NCBI RefSeq assembly: GCF_000023285.1
Contig: NC_013162.1
Coordinates: 1,528,501 to 1,592,500, forward strand
Length of the DNA: 64,000 nucleotides
DNA from: Capnocytophaga ochracea DSM 7271
GTDB lineage: Bacteria; Bacteroidota; Bacteroidia; Flavobacteriales; Flavobacteriaceae
Reading direction: 5' to 3'
The notes beneath the pieces are model-generated. The model was not told where the DNA came from. It worked only from the letters and a program-made list of their open reading frames with translations, and did no database searches. Below are positions 1 through 8,480 of this stretch, piece after piece (within the stretch, counting starts at the first letter, position 1; each line of letters opens with the position of its first letter). Position numbers and translations under genes: made by a program.

Positions 1-332
1 TCAACGATAAGTACATTACTTCTTTTCTACCCGAACTCACTGCCGATTTTCACTTTGGCAAACGTGCTACTATCGATTGGTATGCAGGACTTTCAGGAGG
101 CTATTTTATTTGGCAAAGCAATGACCCTTACGAAAATGCAGGCAACACTGGCTGTGTGATAACACCTCCTACTTATGATATTAGTCTTAGAAACAATCAC
201 GAAAATAATTTTATAGCTTGGAACGCTCACTTAGGCTTCCGTTACTTCATCTTCAAAAGCATAGGACTCAACGGTCAAGCGGCTTTAGGTAATGTACGTT
301 GGTTTAAAGTGGGGGTAAGTGTGAAAATCTGA
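1..332 (+). CDS. Outer-membrane beta-barrel protein, 3' fragment
   Basis: The reading frame that starts at base 3 is open from the window edge to the TGA at 330-332, giving the last 109 residues of a protein whose start lies outside. The fragment alternates aromatic and polar residues in a way typical of amphipathic beta strands (for example FHFGKRATIDWYAGLSGGYF, WNAHLGFRYF) and ends in a short strand, VGVSVKI. I infer a small porin-like or OmpA-barrel-type outer-membrane protein. The substrate or role cannot be told from this piece. The gene is followed by a copy of the dispersed 11-bp-period repeat and no obvious terminator hairpin. Confidence 0.6.
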   Translation, partial: NDKYITSFLPELTADFHFGKRATIDWYAGLSGGYFIWQSNDPYENAGNTGCVITPPTYDISLRNNHENNFIAWNAHLGFRYFIFKSIGLNGQAALGNVRWFKVGVSVKI

Positions 333-364
333 AAATTTTAAGACTTTTTATATATAGGGGTAGA

Positions 365-440
365 TATGCTTAGCTTATAGAAAGCTTATAGGAAGCTTGA
401 ACGAATCTTGGAAGATAGGTATACAAAGGCTATATAAAAC
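365..440 (+). repeat. Dispersed repeat, copy A (truncated)
   Basis: Six consecutive 11-bp units occupy 372-437: agcttatagaa, agcttatagga, agcttgaacga, atcttggaaga, taggtatacaa, aggctatataa. The same block occurs at 12213-12278, 24531-24596 and 55476-55541. This copy is the most diverged and lacks the TTTCGAGGCGAAA tail that the other three carry. Confidence 0.8.
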
Positions 441-539
441 ATTGAATTTCATAATTTTATAAGTTTAAAATTTTTAAGGGAAAACTATATGATTTCTTAA
501 TTTTAGTAAAAATCTCTAAACTAAAAAATCGTTATTTAA

Positions 540-572
540 TTGTCTTCTATTTACAATTATTTACTATCTTTG
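540..572 (+). promoter_or_regulatory. Promoter of the DUF2461 gene
   Basis: TATCTTTG at 565-572 matches the Bacteroidota -7 box TAnnTTTG. A TTG at 540-542 lies 22 bp upstream. Transcription would begin near 579, which leaves room for an ATG start at 628. Confidence 0.7.
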
Positions 573-627
573 CACTTCTAACAACAAAGATATCCTTATT
601 GGTTATTTGTCATTTGTAATTAGTATT

Positions 628-1287
628 ATGATTTTTTCTTTTCTTACAGACCTCGCTAAAAACAATAATAAAGAGTGGTTCGATGCTCATAAGGAGGCTT
701 ATGAATGTGCTAAATTAGAAGCTACATTGCTTTTCAATTATATTTATACTGGGCTTGCTGAGCACGACACCCTTGCGCCACTGAAAATATACCGCATCTA
801 TCGCGATTTGCGCTTTTCTAAAGACAAAACACCTTACAAGACGCACTTCGGTTGCTATATACAACGCAAACAACCGCACTACCGCGGTGGGTATTACGTG
901 CATATTAGTCCGCAAGAGACGTTTATAGGGGGAGGTTTTTTCGACCCTAACAAAGAAGATTTATTGCGTATGCGTCAGGAAATTTCTCTCAATGCTGAGG
1001 ATTTCCAAAAGGTGATGAATAGTGAGGGGATAAAGAAAGAGTTTGACGGGAAACTATGGGGTGACGAGGTGAAGACTGCCCCCAAAGGTTTTAAGAAAGA
1101 CGACCCGATGATTGCCTATTTGCGCAAAAAGCAGTTTCTCTTAAAACACGACTATACACGACAAGAAGCCACAGCGAAGGACTTTGATAAGAAAGTAGTG
1201 CAGGGACTTTTGGCAATGCGTCCGTTTTTAGACTTTATGACAGAAGCTTTGACGACGGATTTGAATGGAGAAGCGCTTTTTGGGTAA
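628..1287 (+). CDS. DUF2461 domain-containing protein (TIGR02453 family)
   Basis: This 219-residue cytosolic protein has the features of the DUF2461/TIGR02453 family: an N-terminal FLxDLAKNNNKEWF motif, then KIYRIYRDLRFSKDKTPYKTHFG and a glycine-rich YYVHISPQETFIGGG segment. The length is normal for the family. Biochemical function is not established for these proteins. I chose the ATG at 628 over the TTG at 607 because it sits at a suitable distance below the promoter and gives the family's usual N terminus. The gene is followed 23 bp later by a DUF2809 gene, so the two are probably co-transcribed. Confidence 0.85.
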   Translation: MIFSFLTDLAKNNNKEWFDAHKEAYECAKLEATLLFNYIYTGLAEHDTLAPLKIYRIYRDLRFSKDKTPYKTHFGCYIQRKQPHYRGGYYVHISPQETFIGGGFFDPNKEDLLRMRQEISLNAEDFQKVMNSEGIKKEFDGKLWGDEVKTAPKGFKKDDPMIAYLRKKQFLLKHDYTRQEATAKDFDKKVVQGLLAMRPFLDFMTEALTTDLNGEALFG

Positions 1288-1310
1288 AAGATAAAAGGTA
1301 AGGGGGAATA

Positions 1311-1682
1311 ATGAAATTAACATTCAACAAAAAGTACTTTATATGGGCGTTGGCACTGTTGGGGGCAGAACTGCTTATTGCGACAGTGTTTAGCAGTATG
1401 GGATTTATCAGAGGTTATATAGGCGATGTACTGGTGGTGATATTGTTGTACTACTTAGTGCTTTCGTTCGTGAAAGTGAAGCACAAAGATAAACTCATCT
1501 GGGGTATATTTGCCTTTGCGGTAGCCGTAGAAGTGATGCAGTACTTGGGTGTGGCTACTTATTTGGGCTTCACGAGAGGGAGCTTGGGGTATATCCTCTT
1601 AGGCAATCACTTTTCGTGGGCAGATGTGGTGTGCTACGCCATTGGTTGTCTTATTTTGCAATTCACAAGTAAGAATAAATAA
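1311..1682 (+). CDS. DUF2809 family small membrane protein
   Basis: This protein has 123 residues and four hydrophobic segments (about residues 10-32, 36-54, 63-82 and 100-118). It matches the DUF2809 pattern, including a conserved E at VEVMQY and the closing segment HFSWADVVCYAIGCL. It is an integral inner-membrane protein of unknown function. The start ATG follows a purine-rich stretch (aaggggggaataatg type). The 23-bp gap to the DUF2461 gene suggests one transcript. Confidence 0.8.
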   Translation: MKLTFNKKYFIWALALLGAELLIATVFSSMGFIRGYIGDVLVVILLYYLVLSFVKVKHKDKLIWGIFAFAVAVEVMQYLGVATYLGFTRGSLGYILLGNHFSWADVVCYAIGCLILQFTSKNK

Positions 1683-1782
1683 AATGAGGGTGAATGGTTA
1701 TTTGCCCCTATATAATGTAACGCAAAGCAATTGTAAAATCGGGATAATATTATATTGAACTAAGGTTGTATTATTAAGATAA

Positions 1783-2640
1783 ATGAAGAAAATATTAGTA
1801 ACGGGGGGGGCAGGCTTTGTAGGTTCTAATCTTTGTGAAGCCCTTGCCAAAGACCCTAACAACGAGGTCTATTCGTTAGACAATTATTTTACCGGTAAGC
1901 GTGAAAATCACGTGGAAGGGGTGCAATATATCGAAGGAAGTACCGAACATATCTTCGAGCTTATCAGTTTTTCACCTGATATTATTTATCACTTAGGTGA
2001 ATACTCACGGGTGGAACAGAGTTTTGAGGATATCGACAAGGTATTGTTATTTAACAAAATAGGTACGCTGAAAGTATTAGAGTTCTGCAGAAAACACGGG
2101 TCTAAACTTGTGTATGCGGGGAGTAGCACCAAGTTTGGTGACGGCGGTTTAGGGAAAGACCAAAGTCCGTATGCTTGGAGCAAATCGTCGAATACAGAGC
2201 TTATCAAGAACTACGGTATATGGTATGGGCTCAACTATGCTATTGTGTATTTCTACAATGTTTATGGCAAAGGAGAAGTTGGCACGGGAAAATATGCGAC
2301 ACTTATAGCACTCTTTATAGAGAAGAAGAAGAAAGGTGAGCCCCTAACAGTAGTAGCCCCAGGTACTCAACAGCGCAATTTTACGCATATAGATGATATA
2401 GTAGCGGGCTTACTCTTGGTAGGTGAAAAAGGTAAAGGCGACGGTTATGGTATCGGCAGTCCGGAGACTTATACAGTTTTAGAAATTGCTCAGCTCTTTG
2501 GGGGCGAGATACAAATGCTACCGGAGCGCAAAGGTAACCGTATGACTGCTGAAGTTATTACCCAAAAAACAGAAGCTTTGGGCTGGCAAGCGAAGAAGCA
2601 TATTAAAGAATATATTGAACTATTGTCAATTGATAATTAA
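1783..2640 (+). CDS. NAD-dependent epimerase/dehydratase (extended SDR)
   Basis: This 285-residue protein is of the extended short-chain dehydrogenase type. The N-terminal TGGAGFVGSN is the dinucleotide-binding GxxGxxG loop, and the YAWSK at about residues 129-133 supplies the catalytic YxxxK pair. A GSSTK segment before it gives the active-site Ser/Thr. The family includes UDP- and dTDP-sugar 4-epimerases and dehydratases; the C-terminal NFTHIDDIV and LGWQAK motifs fit a nucleotide-sugar enzyme. The exact sugar cannot be assigned. It lies 17 bp upstream of a ketosynthase gene, so the two are probably co-transcribed. Confidence 0.8.
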   Translation: MKKILVTGGAGFVGSNLCEALAKDPNNEVYSLDNYFTGKRENHVEGVQYIEGSTEHIFELISFSPDIIYHLGEYSRVEQSFEDIDKVLLFNKIGTLKVLEFCRKHGSKLVYAGSSTKFGDGGLGKDQSPYAWSKSSNTELIKNYGIWYGLNYAIVYFYNVYGKGEVGTGKYATLIALFIEKKKKGEPLTVVAPGTQQRNFTHIDDIVAGLLLVGEKGKGDGYGIGSPETYTVLEIAQLFGGEIQMLPERKGNRMTAEVITQKTEALGWQAKKHIKEYIELLSIDN

Positions 2641-2657
2641 TAATTAGCAAGCGGGAA

Positions 2658-3746
2658 ATGAAAATAGCTATTACAGAGGCGAGTACCCTCGCAGCTGAGG
2701 CGCTCTCCCTTCACAATAATATTCCACAAGGGCGACTTTCTGACCGTGACCAAAAACTTATAGAACAACTCAGAGCTTCTAATTCTGCTTATGAGCCCTT
2801 AGACCCCACTGTTCTTTATGCCTTACATACCGCACGAAGAGCGGTTACACAAGCAGGCTGGCAAGGAGTCCGTTTTGGCATCAATATAGGGTCGTCGCGA
2901 GGAGCAACAATGTTGTTTGAAGAGCATTTTAGTCATTTTCTGAAAGAAGGCAGTTGCCAAACCTTAGCTTCGCCTACTACTACTTTAGGCAATATCAGCA
3001 CTTGGGTAGCGCAGGATTTGAGCAATGAGGGTTTTGAGCTCTCACATTCTATTACTTGTTCTACCGCTTTACACGGTGTCGCCAATGCCATTGCGTGGCT
3101 GGAAAGTGGTATGGAAGACCGCTTCTTGGTAGGTGGTAGCGAGGCACCTCTTACCCCTTTTACTATTGCACAAGTGAAAGCTCTGAAAATATACAGTAGT
3201 CTGCCTTTGCCTTATCCTTGCAGGGCAATGGATATGAGCAAAAAACAAAGTACTATGGTGTTAGGGGAGGGGGCAGGTTGTTTCTGTTTAGAAAAAGGAG
3301 AACGACCTAACGCCTTAGCTTATATCGTAGGTATAGGTTTTGCTACTGAAAAGCTAACTCATAGTGTATCGCTCTCTAAAAACGGACAGTGCTTGCAAGA
3401 TGCTATGCGTCGTGCTTTGACAAGCGCTGGGAACCCTAAGATAGATGCGATTGTAACCCATTGTACCGGTACTATCAAAGGTGACCAAGCTGAACTCAAC
3501 GCTATAGAAGCTGTATTTGGCGAAGAAAAGCCTCTACTCACCAATAATAAATGGCAACACGGACATACCTATGGGGCGAGTGGAGCGCTCAACCTCGCAA
3601 TGGCAATACGAATGTTACAGAATAACCGTTTTGAAAGAGTGCCTTACCTTAGTTACCCGGAATCTGTACCCGATAAATTCGAACATATATTAATTAATGC
3701 GGTAGGATTTGGCGGAAATGGAATAAGTGTGATAGTGAAAAAGTGA
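2658..3746 (+). CDS. Short beta-ketoacyl synthase family protein
   Basis: This 362-residue protein has a thiolase-fold ketosynthase. The active Cys lies in SITCSTALHG, the first His in VTHCTGTIKGDQAE (usually HGTGT, here HCTGT) and the second in WQHGHTYGASGALN. It would condense malonyl-ACP with an acyl primer. It is about 50 residues shorter than FabF and shows low similarity to the FabF encoded 510 bp downstream, so it is not a simple duplicate. KAS-like proteins of this size occur in aryl-polyene and flexirubin-type pigment clusters and as stand-alone enzymes. No other pigment genes are visible here. Its neighbours acpP and fabF support a role in fatty-acid or polyene chain building. Confidence 0.75.
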   Translation: MKIAITEASTLAAEALSLHNNIPQGRLSDRDQKLIEQLRASNSAYEPLDPTVLYALHTARRAVTQAGWQGVRFGINIGSSRGATMLFEEHFSHFLKEGSCQTLASPTTTLGNISTWVAQDLSNEGFELSHSITCSTALHGVANAIAWLESGMEDRFLVGGSEAPLTPFTIAQVKALKIYSSLPLPYPCRAMDMSKKQSTMVLGEGAGCFCLEKGERPNALAYIVGIGFATEKLTHSVSLSKNGQCLQDAMRRALTSAGNPKIDAIVTHCTGTIKGDQAELNAIEAVFGEEKPLLTNNKWQHGHTYGASGALNLAMAIRMLQNNRFERVPYLSYPESVPDKFEHILINAVGFGGNGISVIVKK

Positions 3747-3852
3747 AAAAAGCAAAGTAAAAAGTAGTATATTTATAAAATGATAAATCTATGATAATAA
3801 GTAGGTTTGTACTTTTTAAAAGTAAAAAAGAAGAATATTTGTACGAAAAAGA

Positions 3853-3882
3853 TTGTGTTTCAAAAAAAAAGTGTTACTTTTG
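3853..3882 (+). promoter_or_regulatory. Promoter of acpP
   Basis: TTG at 3853-3855 is followed after 19 bp by TACTTTTG at 3875-3882, a full match to the Bacteroidota TTG-N19-TAnnTTTG arrangement. The site is 41 bp before the acpP start. Confidence 0.8.
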
Positions 3883-3922
3883 CCGGCAGTAATTATTATC
3901 AAATTATAAAAAAAAGAAAATT

Positions 3923-4159
3923 ATGTCAGACATTGCATCAAGAGTTAAAGCCATTATCGTTGATAAATTAGGCGTAGACGAAAATGAAGTAACCGCAGAA
4001 GCGAGCTTCACTAACGACTTAGGAGCTGATTCATTAGACACTGTTGAATTGATTATGGAGTTTGAAAAAGAATTTGATATTCAAATTCCAGATGACCAAG
4101 CTGAAAACATTGCAACTGTAGGTCAAGCAATCAAATATATTGAAGACGCTAAACAATAA
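3923..4159 (+). CDS. acpP: Acyl carrier protein
   Basis: This is a 78-residue acidic acyl carrier protein of standard length. The phosphopantetheine attachment serine lies in the hallmark [14 protein letters not shown] motif (Ser at about residue 37). It carries growing acyl chains for type II fatty-acid synthesis in the cytosol. It has its own strong promoter and is followed 97 bp later by fabF, with a G-U-tolerant hairpin in between that may lower readthrough, in keeping with ACP being needed in much larger amounts than FabF. Confidence 0.97.
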   Translation: MSDIASRVKAIIVDKLGVDENEVTAEASFTNDLGADSLDTVELIMEFEKEFDIQIPDDQAENIATVGQAIKYIEDAKQ

Positions 4160-4170
4160 TTGGCTCATAG

Positions 4171-4209
4171 GCAGTAGGCTATCAACGTATATACTTGGTA
4201 GCTTACTGC
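4171..4209 (+). terminator. Hairpin between acpP and fabF (possible attenuator)
   Basis: A 14-bp stem (4171-4184 with 4196-4209, two G-U pairs) closes an 11-nt loop. Downstream is a short T-rich stretch (gctttttgct). It may be a leaky terminator or a processing site that sets the acpP to fabF ratio. Confidence 0.5.
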
Positions 4210-4256
4210 TTAATGCTTTTTGCTCTAAACCTAAATGCTAAAAAGTTGAAACTAAT

Positions 4257-5504
4257 ATGGAGAAAAGACGTGTTGTAGTTACAGGTATAGGGGCTCTTAC
4301 CCCTATAGGTAATACCGCCCAAGAGTTTTGGGAAGGACTCGTAGCCGGCAAGAGCGGTGCTGCGCCTATTACCCATTTCGATGCTTCAAAGTTTAAGACA
4401 AAGTTTGCTTGCGAAGTAAAGAACTTTAATGTCGAGGATTTTATAGACAAAAAAGAAGCACGTAAGCTCGATAAATTTGCTCAATATGCCTTAGTGGTTG
4501 CTGATGAAGCCGTAAAAGACGCTCATCTTGATATGGATACGCTTGATAAAGACCGCATAGGGGTAATTTGGGGCTCAGGTATTGGGGGGTTAGAAACTTT
4601 CCAAAATGAGGTAATCAACTTCAACGAAGGCGATGGTACGCCACGCTTTAATCCATTCTTTATACCTAAAATGATAGCTGATATCGCAGCAGGTGTGATT
4701 TCTATACGCTATGGTTTTAGGGGTCCTAACTTCACTACAGTCTCAGCGTGTGCCTCTGCAGCTAATGCTATGATAGATGCGCTAAACTACATTCGTTTTG
4801 GCTATGCTGATATGATGGTATCAGGTGGCTCGGAAGCAGCGGTTACTATTGCTGGAATCGGTGGTTTCAACGCCTTGCACGCTCTTTCTACTTTCAATGA
4901 AGACCCTGCCAAAGCTTCTCGTCCGTTTGATGCCAATCGCGATGGTTTTGTATTAGGCGAAGGAGCAGGAGCGGTAGTGCTTGAGGAGTACAATCACGCA
5001 GTGGCTCGTGGAGCTACTATCTACTGCGAATTAGCAGGAGGAGGTCTCTCTGCTGATGCTTACCATATGACGGCACCTCACCCTGAAGGGCTTGGTGCTA
5101 AAAACGTGATGATTAACTGTCTTAAAGACGCAGGAGTATCAGTGAACGAAGTAGATGCTATCAATATGCACGGTACCTCTACTCCATTAGGAGACATCGC
5201 TGAATCTAAGGCAGTATTAGATGTATTTGGTGAGCACGCTTACGATATCAATATTAACTCTACCAAGTCGATGACGGGGCACTTGCTAGGAGCTGCGGGA
5301 GCAATAGAAGCAGTAGCGTCTATCCTCGCTATCAAACACAGCATCGTTCCTCCTACCATCAACTTTGAACATCCCGATGAAAAAATAGATCAACGCCTGA
5401 ACTTCACCTTCAACAAAGCGCAACATCGCGACGTGAAAGTAGCAATGAGCAACACCTTTGGTTTTGGTGGACACAATGCGTGCTTATTATTCAAAAAGAT
5501 ATAA
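4257..5504 (+). CDS. fabF: Beta-ketoacyl-ACP synthase II
   Basis: This 415-residue enzyme has the normal KASII length. The active-site Cys lies in TVSACASAANAM, the two histidines in MHGTSTPLGD and SMTGHLLGAAGA, and the C-terminal SNTFGFGGHN motif is intact. It elongates acyl-ACP with malonyl-ACP. It starts with RRVVVTGIGALTPIG, the family's standard N terminus. The acpP-fabF-rnc order is the same as in many bacteria, and rnc begins 8 bp after its stop. Confidence 0.97.
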   Translation: MEKRRVVVTGIGALTPIGNTAQEFWEGLVAGKSGAAPITHFDASKFKTKFACEVKNFNVEDFIDKKEARKLDKFAQYALVVADEAVKDAHLDMDTLDKDRIGVIWGSGIGGLETFQNEVINFNEGDGTPRFNPFFIPKMIADIAAGVISIRYGFRGPNFTTVSACASAANAMIDALNYIRFGYADMMVSGGSEAAVTIAGIGGFNALHALSTFNEDPAKASRPFDANRDGFVLGEGAGAVVLEEYNHAVARGATIYCELAGGGLSADAYHMTAPHPEGLGAKNVMINCLKDAGVSVNEVDAINMHGTSTPLGDIAESKAVLDVFGEHAYDININSTKSMTGHLLGAAGAIEAVASILAIKHSIVPPTINFEHPDEKIDQRLNFTFNKAQHRDVKVAMSNTFGFGGHNACLLFKKI

Positions 5505-5511
5505 ACTATAA

Positions 5512-6270
5512 GTGTTCAGCTTAAAGAAAATATTAATTTTTCCCCGTCTTATTCCTAAGAAGAAAGACGGGATTTTTTATACTAAAATCAAAGAGCTTTT
5601 AGGATTCCCTCCTAAAAACTTATCGTATTACAGTGAGGCTTTTACACATCCTTCTTACCAATTCCAAAAAGCGACGCGTAAGAGCTATGAGCGCCTTGAA
5701 TTTCTGGGTGATGCGATTCTTGGCGCTGTGATAGCCGACTATATTTTCACCAATGCTCCTGAACAAGATGAAGGCTATCTTACCAAAATGCGCTCTAAAA
5801 TTGTAGAACGTCGCAATCTTAACCAGCTCGGTAAGGATATGAGGCTCTTGGACTTCTTGCGCACTAAACTTACTCCGAGACAATTAGGTAATAATATCAC
5901 TGGTAACCTCTTCGAGGCACTTATAGGAGCAATTTATTTAGACAGAGGTTATAAGGCTTGTTTTAAGTTCATTGAGCGTGAGCTCATTTTGCCGTATATC
6001 AACATCAAGAATTTAGAAGGAAAGGTTATTAGCCATAAGAGTTTGCTGATAGAATGGTGTCAGAAACATAAGTTAGACTTTGCTTTTGAGGCTGAAGAAG
6101 ATATAGAAGATTGCTCTGAGACTAAGTTTTTCGTTGCTAAAGTGCACGTACAAGGCTTTTCGGTAACTCGGGCGCGTTCTACGTCTAAGAAAAAGGCTGA
6201 AGAGATTGCTGCCAAACGCGCTTGCTATAAGATTCAGGGTAAACAACATCATAAATTAGATGTACAATGA
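5512..6270 (+). CDS. rnc: Ribonuclease III
   Basis: This 252-residue protein carries the RNase III signature ERLEFLGDAILG, the second acidic cluster in NLFEALIGAIYLD, and a C-terminal double-stranded RNA-binding domain ending in SKKKAEEIAAKRA. It cleaves double-stranded RNA, including rRNA precursors. The start is a GTG at 5512, 8 bp after fabF; the N-terminal extension of about 25 residues before the catalytic domain is modest and typical of Bacteroidota. Its end overlaps the next gene by 4 bp (ATGA), so translation of the two is probably coupled. Confidence 0.95.
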   Translation: MFSLKKILIFPRLIPKKKDGIFYTKIKELLGFPPKNLSYYSEAFTHPSYQFQKATRKSYERLEFLGDAILGAVIADYIFTNAPEQDEGYLTKMRSKIVERRNLNQLGKDMRLLDFLRTKLTPRQLGNNITGNLFEALIGAIYLDRGYKACFKFIERELILPYINIKNLEGKVISHKSLLIEWCQKHKLDFAFEAEEDIEDCSETKFFVAKVHVQGFSVTRARSTSKKKAEEIAAKRACYKIQGKQHHKLDVQ

Positions 6271-6770
6271 AAATCCTTCTTCTCTCCGATACCCATTCGT
6301 ATATAGACGATCGTATATTGCACTACGCCAGCGAGGCAGACGAAGTGTGGCATTGTGGCGATTTCGGTAACTTGGCAGTGATAGAGGCGTTGCAAGCCGT
6401 AAAACCTTTGCGTGGGGTTTATGGTAATATCGATGGCATAGAGATACGGCAGCAGTTCCCTGAAGTAAATCGGTTTGCTTGTGAGGGCGTGGAGGTACTG
6501 ATGATACACATAGGCGGTTACCCTAATAAATACAGTCCGTTGGCAAAACAAGAAATCCTAACTTGCCCTCCTAAACTCTTCATTTCGGGGCATTCACATA
6601 TTCTAAAAGTGCAATACGATAAACAGTTTCAGTTGTTACACCTCAACCCAGGAGCTGCTGGTCTCTATGGCTGGCAAACCGTGCGTACGATGCTTCGTTT
6701 TGAGATAGAAGCAGGAGAGATTAAGAATTTAGAGATTATAGAGTTAGCTCGTAGCACGACAGGTAATTAA
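6267..6770 (+). CDS. YfcE/MJ0936-type metallophosphoesterase
   Basis: This 167-residue calcineurin-like phosphoesterase has the metal-binding motifs in order: SDTHS near the N terminus, VWHCGDFGN, VYGNIDG, MIHIGG and the closing SGHSH. The length and motif order match the YfcE/MJ0936 phosphodiesterase family. The physiological substrate is unknown. The start overlaps the rnc stop by 4 bp. A strong terminator follows at 6802. Confidence 0.9.
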   Translation: MKILLLSDTHSYIDDRILHYASEADEVWHCGDFGNLAVIEALQAVKPLRGVYGNIDGIEIRQQFPEVNRFACEGVEVLMIHIGGYPNKYSPLAKQEILTCPPKLFISGHSHILKVQYDKQFQLLHLNPGAAGLYGWQTVRTMLRFEIEAGEIKNLEIIELARSTTGN

Positions 6771-6801
6771 GTTGCTAATATTATCACAACTAAAAGTAAT
6801 A

Positions 6802-6838
6802 CAAAATAGGCTGTCCCTTAACCGGACAGCCTATTTTG
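6802..6838. terminator. Bidirectional terminator
   Basis: A perfect 15-bp stem (6802-6816 with 6824-6838) with a 7-nt loop lies between convergent genes, the phosphoesterase (+) and miaB (-). It is flanked by T-rich runs on both strands. Confidence 0.9.
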
Positions 6839-6844
6839 TTTTCT

Positions 6845-8293
6845 CTATTGTCTTTCATTACTAATTTTCACTGCTTTCCCTATTAGGGTAGTAGAAGTAC
6901 AATCTGTAATTTTTACCATTACAAAATCGCCTATTTTATAATCTTCTTTGGGGAATACAACTACGGTATTCTGACTATTGCGTCCCATCCACTCTTTATC
7001 CGATTTTTTAGAGTTTCCCTCTATGAGCACTTCTACCGTTTTGCCTATTTGTGCTTGAGTGCGGTACAAGCTGTGTTTTTGTTGCAGGTCGATAATCTCA
7101 GCAAGACGGCGTTTCTTTACTTCTTCGGGTACATCATCTTCTATTTTGCGTGCTGCTAATGTACCAGGACGCTCCGAATAAGCAAACATAAACCCAAAAT
7201 CATACTTTACATATTCCATTAGCGAAAGCGTATCTTGGTGGTCTTCTTCAGTTTCGGTGGGGAAACCAGCAATCATATCCTGCGAAATAGCACACTCAGG
7301 AATGCGTTCGCGTATGCTGTCTATCAGCGCAAAATATTCTTCGCGAGTATGGAGGCGGTTCATTGCTTTCAAGATGCGATTGCTACCGCTCTGTACGGGC
7401 AGGTGGATATACTTGCAGATGTTAGGGTGTTTTGCCATCGTATCAATCACATCAAGGGTCATATCCTGCGGATTGGAAGTAGAAAAGCGGATACGCATTT
7501 CAGGCTGAGCTATTGCCACCATATCGAGGAGTTTAGCGAAGTTGATAGCGGTGGCTTGTTGCATCTCACTTGCTTTGCTGAAATCCTTTTTGAGCCCGCC
7601 TCCATACCAAAGGTAACTATCCACATTCTGCCCCAGTAGGGTAACCTCTTTGAAACCACGCGCTTGGAGGTCGGCGATTTCGTTGAGGATAGAATAAGGG
7701 TCACGACTGCGTTCACGTCCGCGAGTGAAAGGTACAATGCAGAAAGTACACATATTGTCACAACCGCGCGTAATCGATACAAAAGCTGTTACACCGTTGC
7801 TATTGAGACGAATAGGTGCAATATCGGCATAGGTTTCGTCCTTAGAGAGAATCACATTTACCGCTTCACGACCTTCTTCCACTTCTTCAAGTAGGTTAGG
7901 TAAATCCTTATAAGCATCAGGACCTACCACCATATCCACTATTTTTTCTTCTTCGAGGAAGGCGTGTTTTACCCTTTCGGCCATACAGCCCAATACGCCC
8001 ACTTTCATAGCGGGTTTCTTACGTTTGTACACATTGAATTGCTCCAAACGCTTGCGAATGGTCTGTTCTGCCTTTTCGCGCACTGAGCAGGTGTTGATAA
8101 GTACCAAATCGGCTTCATCAACAGTATCAGTGGTATTATATCCCGCTTTGGAGAGAATAGAAGCTACAATTTCACTGTCGGAGAAGTTCATTTGGCAACC
8201 GTAACTCTCGATATATAGTTTTTTGGAATTGTTATTATCAGCTTGTAAAACAAGGCTTTGCCCTTGCTTACTTTCGTCTATTTCTTTAGCCAT
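6845..8293 (-). CDS. miaB: tRNA-2-methylthio-N6-dimethylallyladenosine synthase
   Basis: MiaB is a radical-SAM methylthiotransferase that adds a methylthio group at C2 of i6A37 in tRNA. An N-terminal UPF0004 domain supplies three cysteines ([27 protein letters not shown]) for the auxiliary cluster, then the CDNMCTFC motif binds the SAM cluster, and a C-terminal TRAM domain follows. I place the start at 8293, giving 482 residues and the N terminus [10 protein letters not shown] longer frame to 8344 would have to start upstream of the promoter at 8322-8352, so it cannot be transcribed from that site. Convergent with the phosphoesterase and divergent from pgk. Confidence 0.95.
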   Translation of the reverse strand: MAKEIDESKQGQSLVLQADNNNSKKLYIESYGCQMNFSDSEIVASILSKAGYNTTDTVDEADLVLINTCSVREKAEQTIRKRLEQFNVYKRKKPAMKVGVLGCMAERVKHAFLEEEKIVDMVVGPDAYKDLPNLLEEVEEGREAVNVILSKDETYADIAPIRLNSNGVTAFVSITRGCDNMCTFCIVPFTRGRERSRDPYSILNEIADLQARGFKEVTLLGQNVDSYLWYGGGLKKDFSKASEMQQATAINFAKLLDMVAIAQPEMRIRFSTSNPQDMTLDVIDTMAKHPNICKYIHLPVQSGSNRILKAMNRLHTREEYFALIDSIRERIPECAISQDMIAGFPTETEEDHQDTLSLMEYVKYDFGFMFAYSERPGTLAARKIEDDVPEEVKKRRLAEIIDLQQKHSLYRTQAQIGKTVEVLIEGNSKKSDKEWMGRNSQNTVVVFPKEDYKIGDFVMVKITDCTSTTLIGKAVKISNERQ

Positions 8294-8321
8294 AGAGGTT
8301 TGAGTTTCTGAATTGAGGGCG

Positions 8322-8352
8322 CAAAGATAAAGATAATTTGGCAATTAGCCAA
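8322..8352 (-). promoter_or_regulatory. Promoter of miaB
   Basis: On the minus strand TTG (8350-8352) lies 20 bp before TATCTTTG (8322-8329). The -33 box is followed by GCTAATT, part of the recurring TTGCtAATT pattern. This site fixes the miaB start at 8293. Confidence 0.8.
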
Positions 8353-8415
8353 TTTGTCGGTGCGCCAATTCTACCATCAAGAGCAATTGGTGAAATAAAA
8401 TTATTGTCAAAAAGT

Positions 8416-8447
8416 TTTGTGTATATCACTTTTTTGTTGTACCTTTG
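8416..8447 (+). promoter_or_regulatory. Promoter of pgk
   Basis: TTTG at 8416-8419 is followed after 20 bp by TACCTTTG at 8440-8447. The start codon is 33 bp downstream. Confidence 0.8.
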
Positions 8448-8480
8448 AGGCTTGAATAAAATTATTGTAGTTTTAGATAT

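Noticed and set aside
365-440. Insertion sequence at the dispersed repeat
   Set aside because: No transposase, no terminal inverted repeats and no target duplication could be recognised; the element is non-coding.
8293-8344. Longer miaB start at 8344
   Set aside because: It lies upstream of the promoter at 8322-8352, so it would not be in the transcript.
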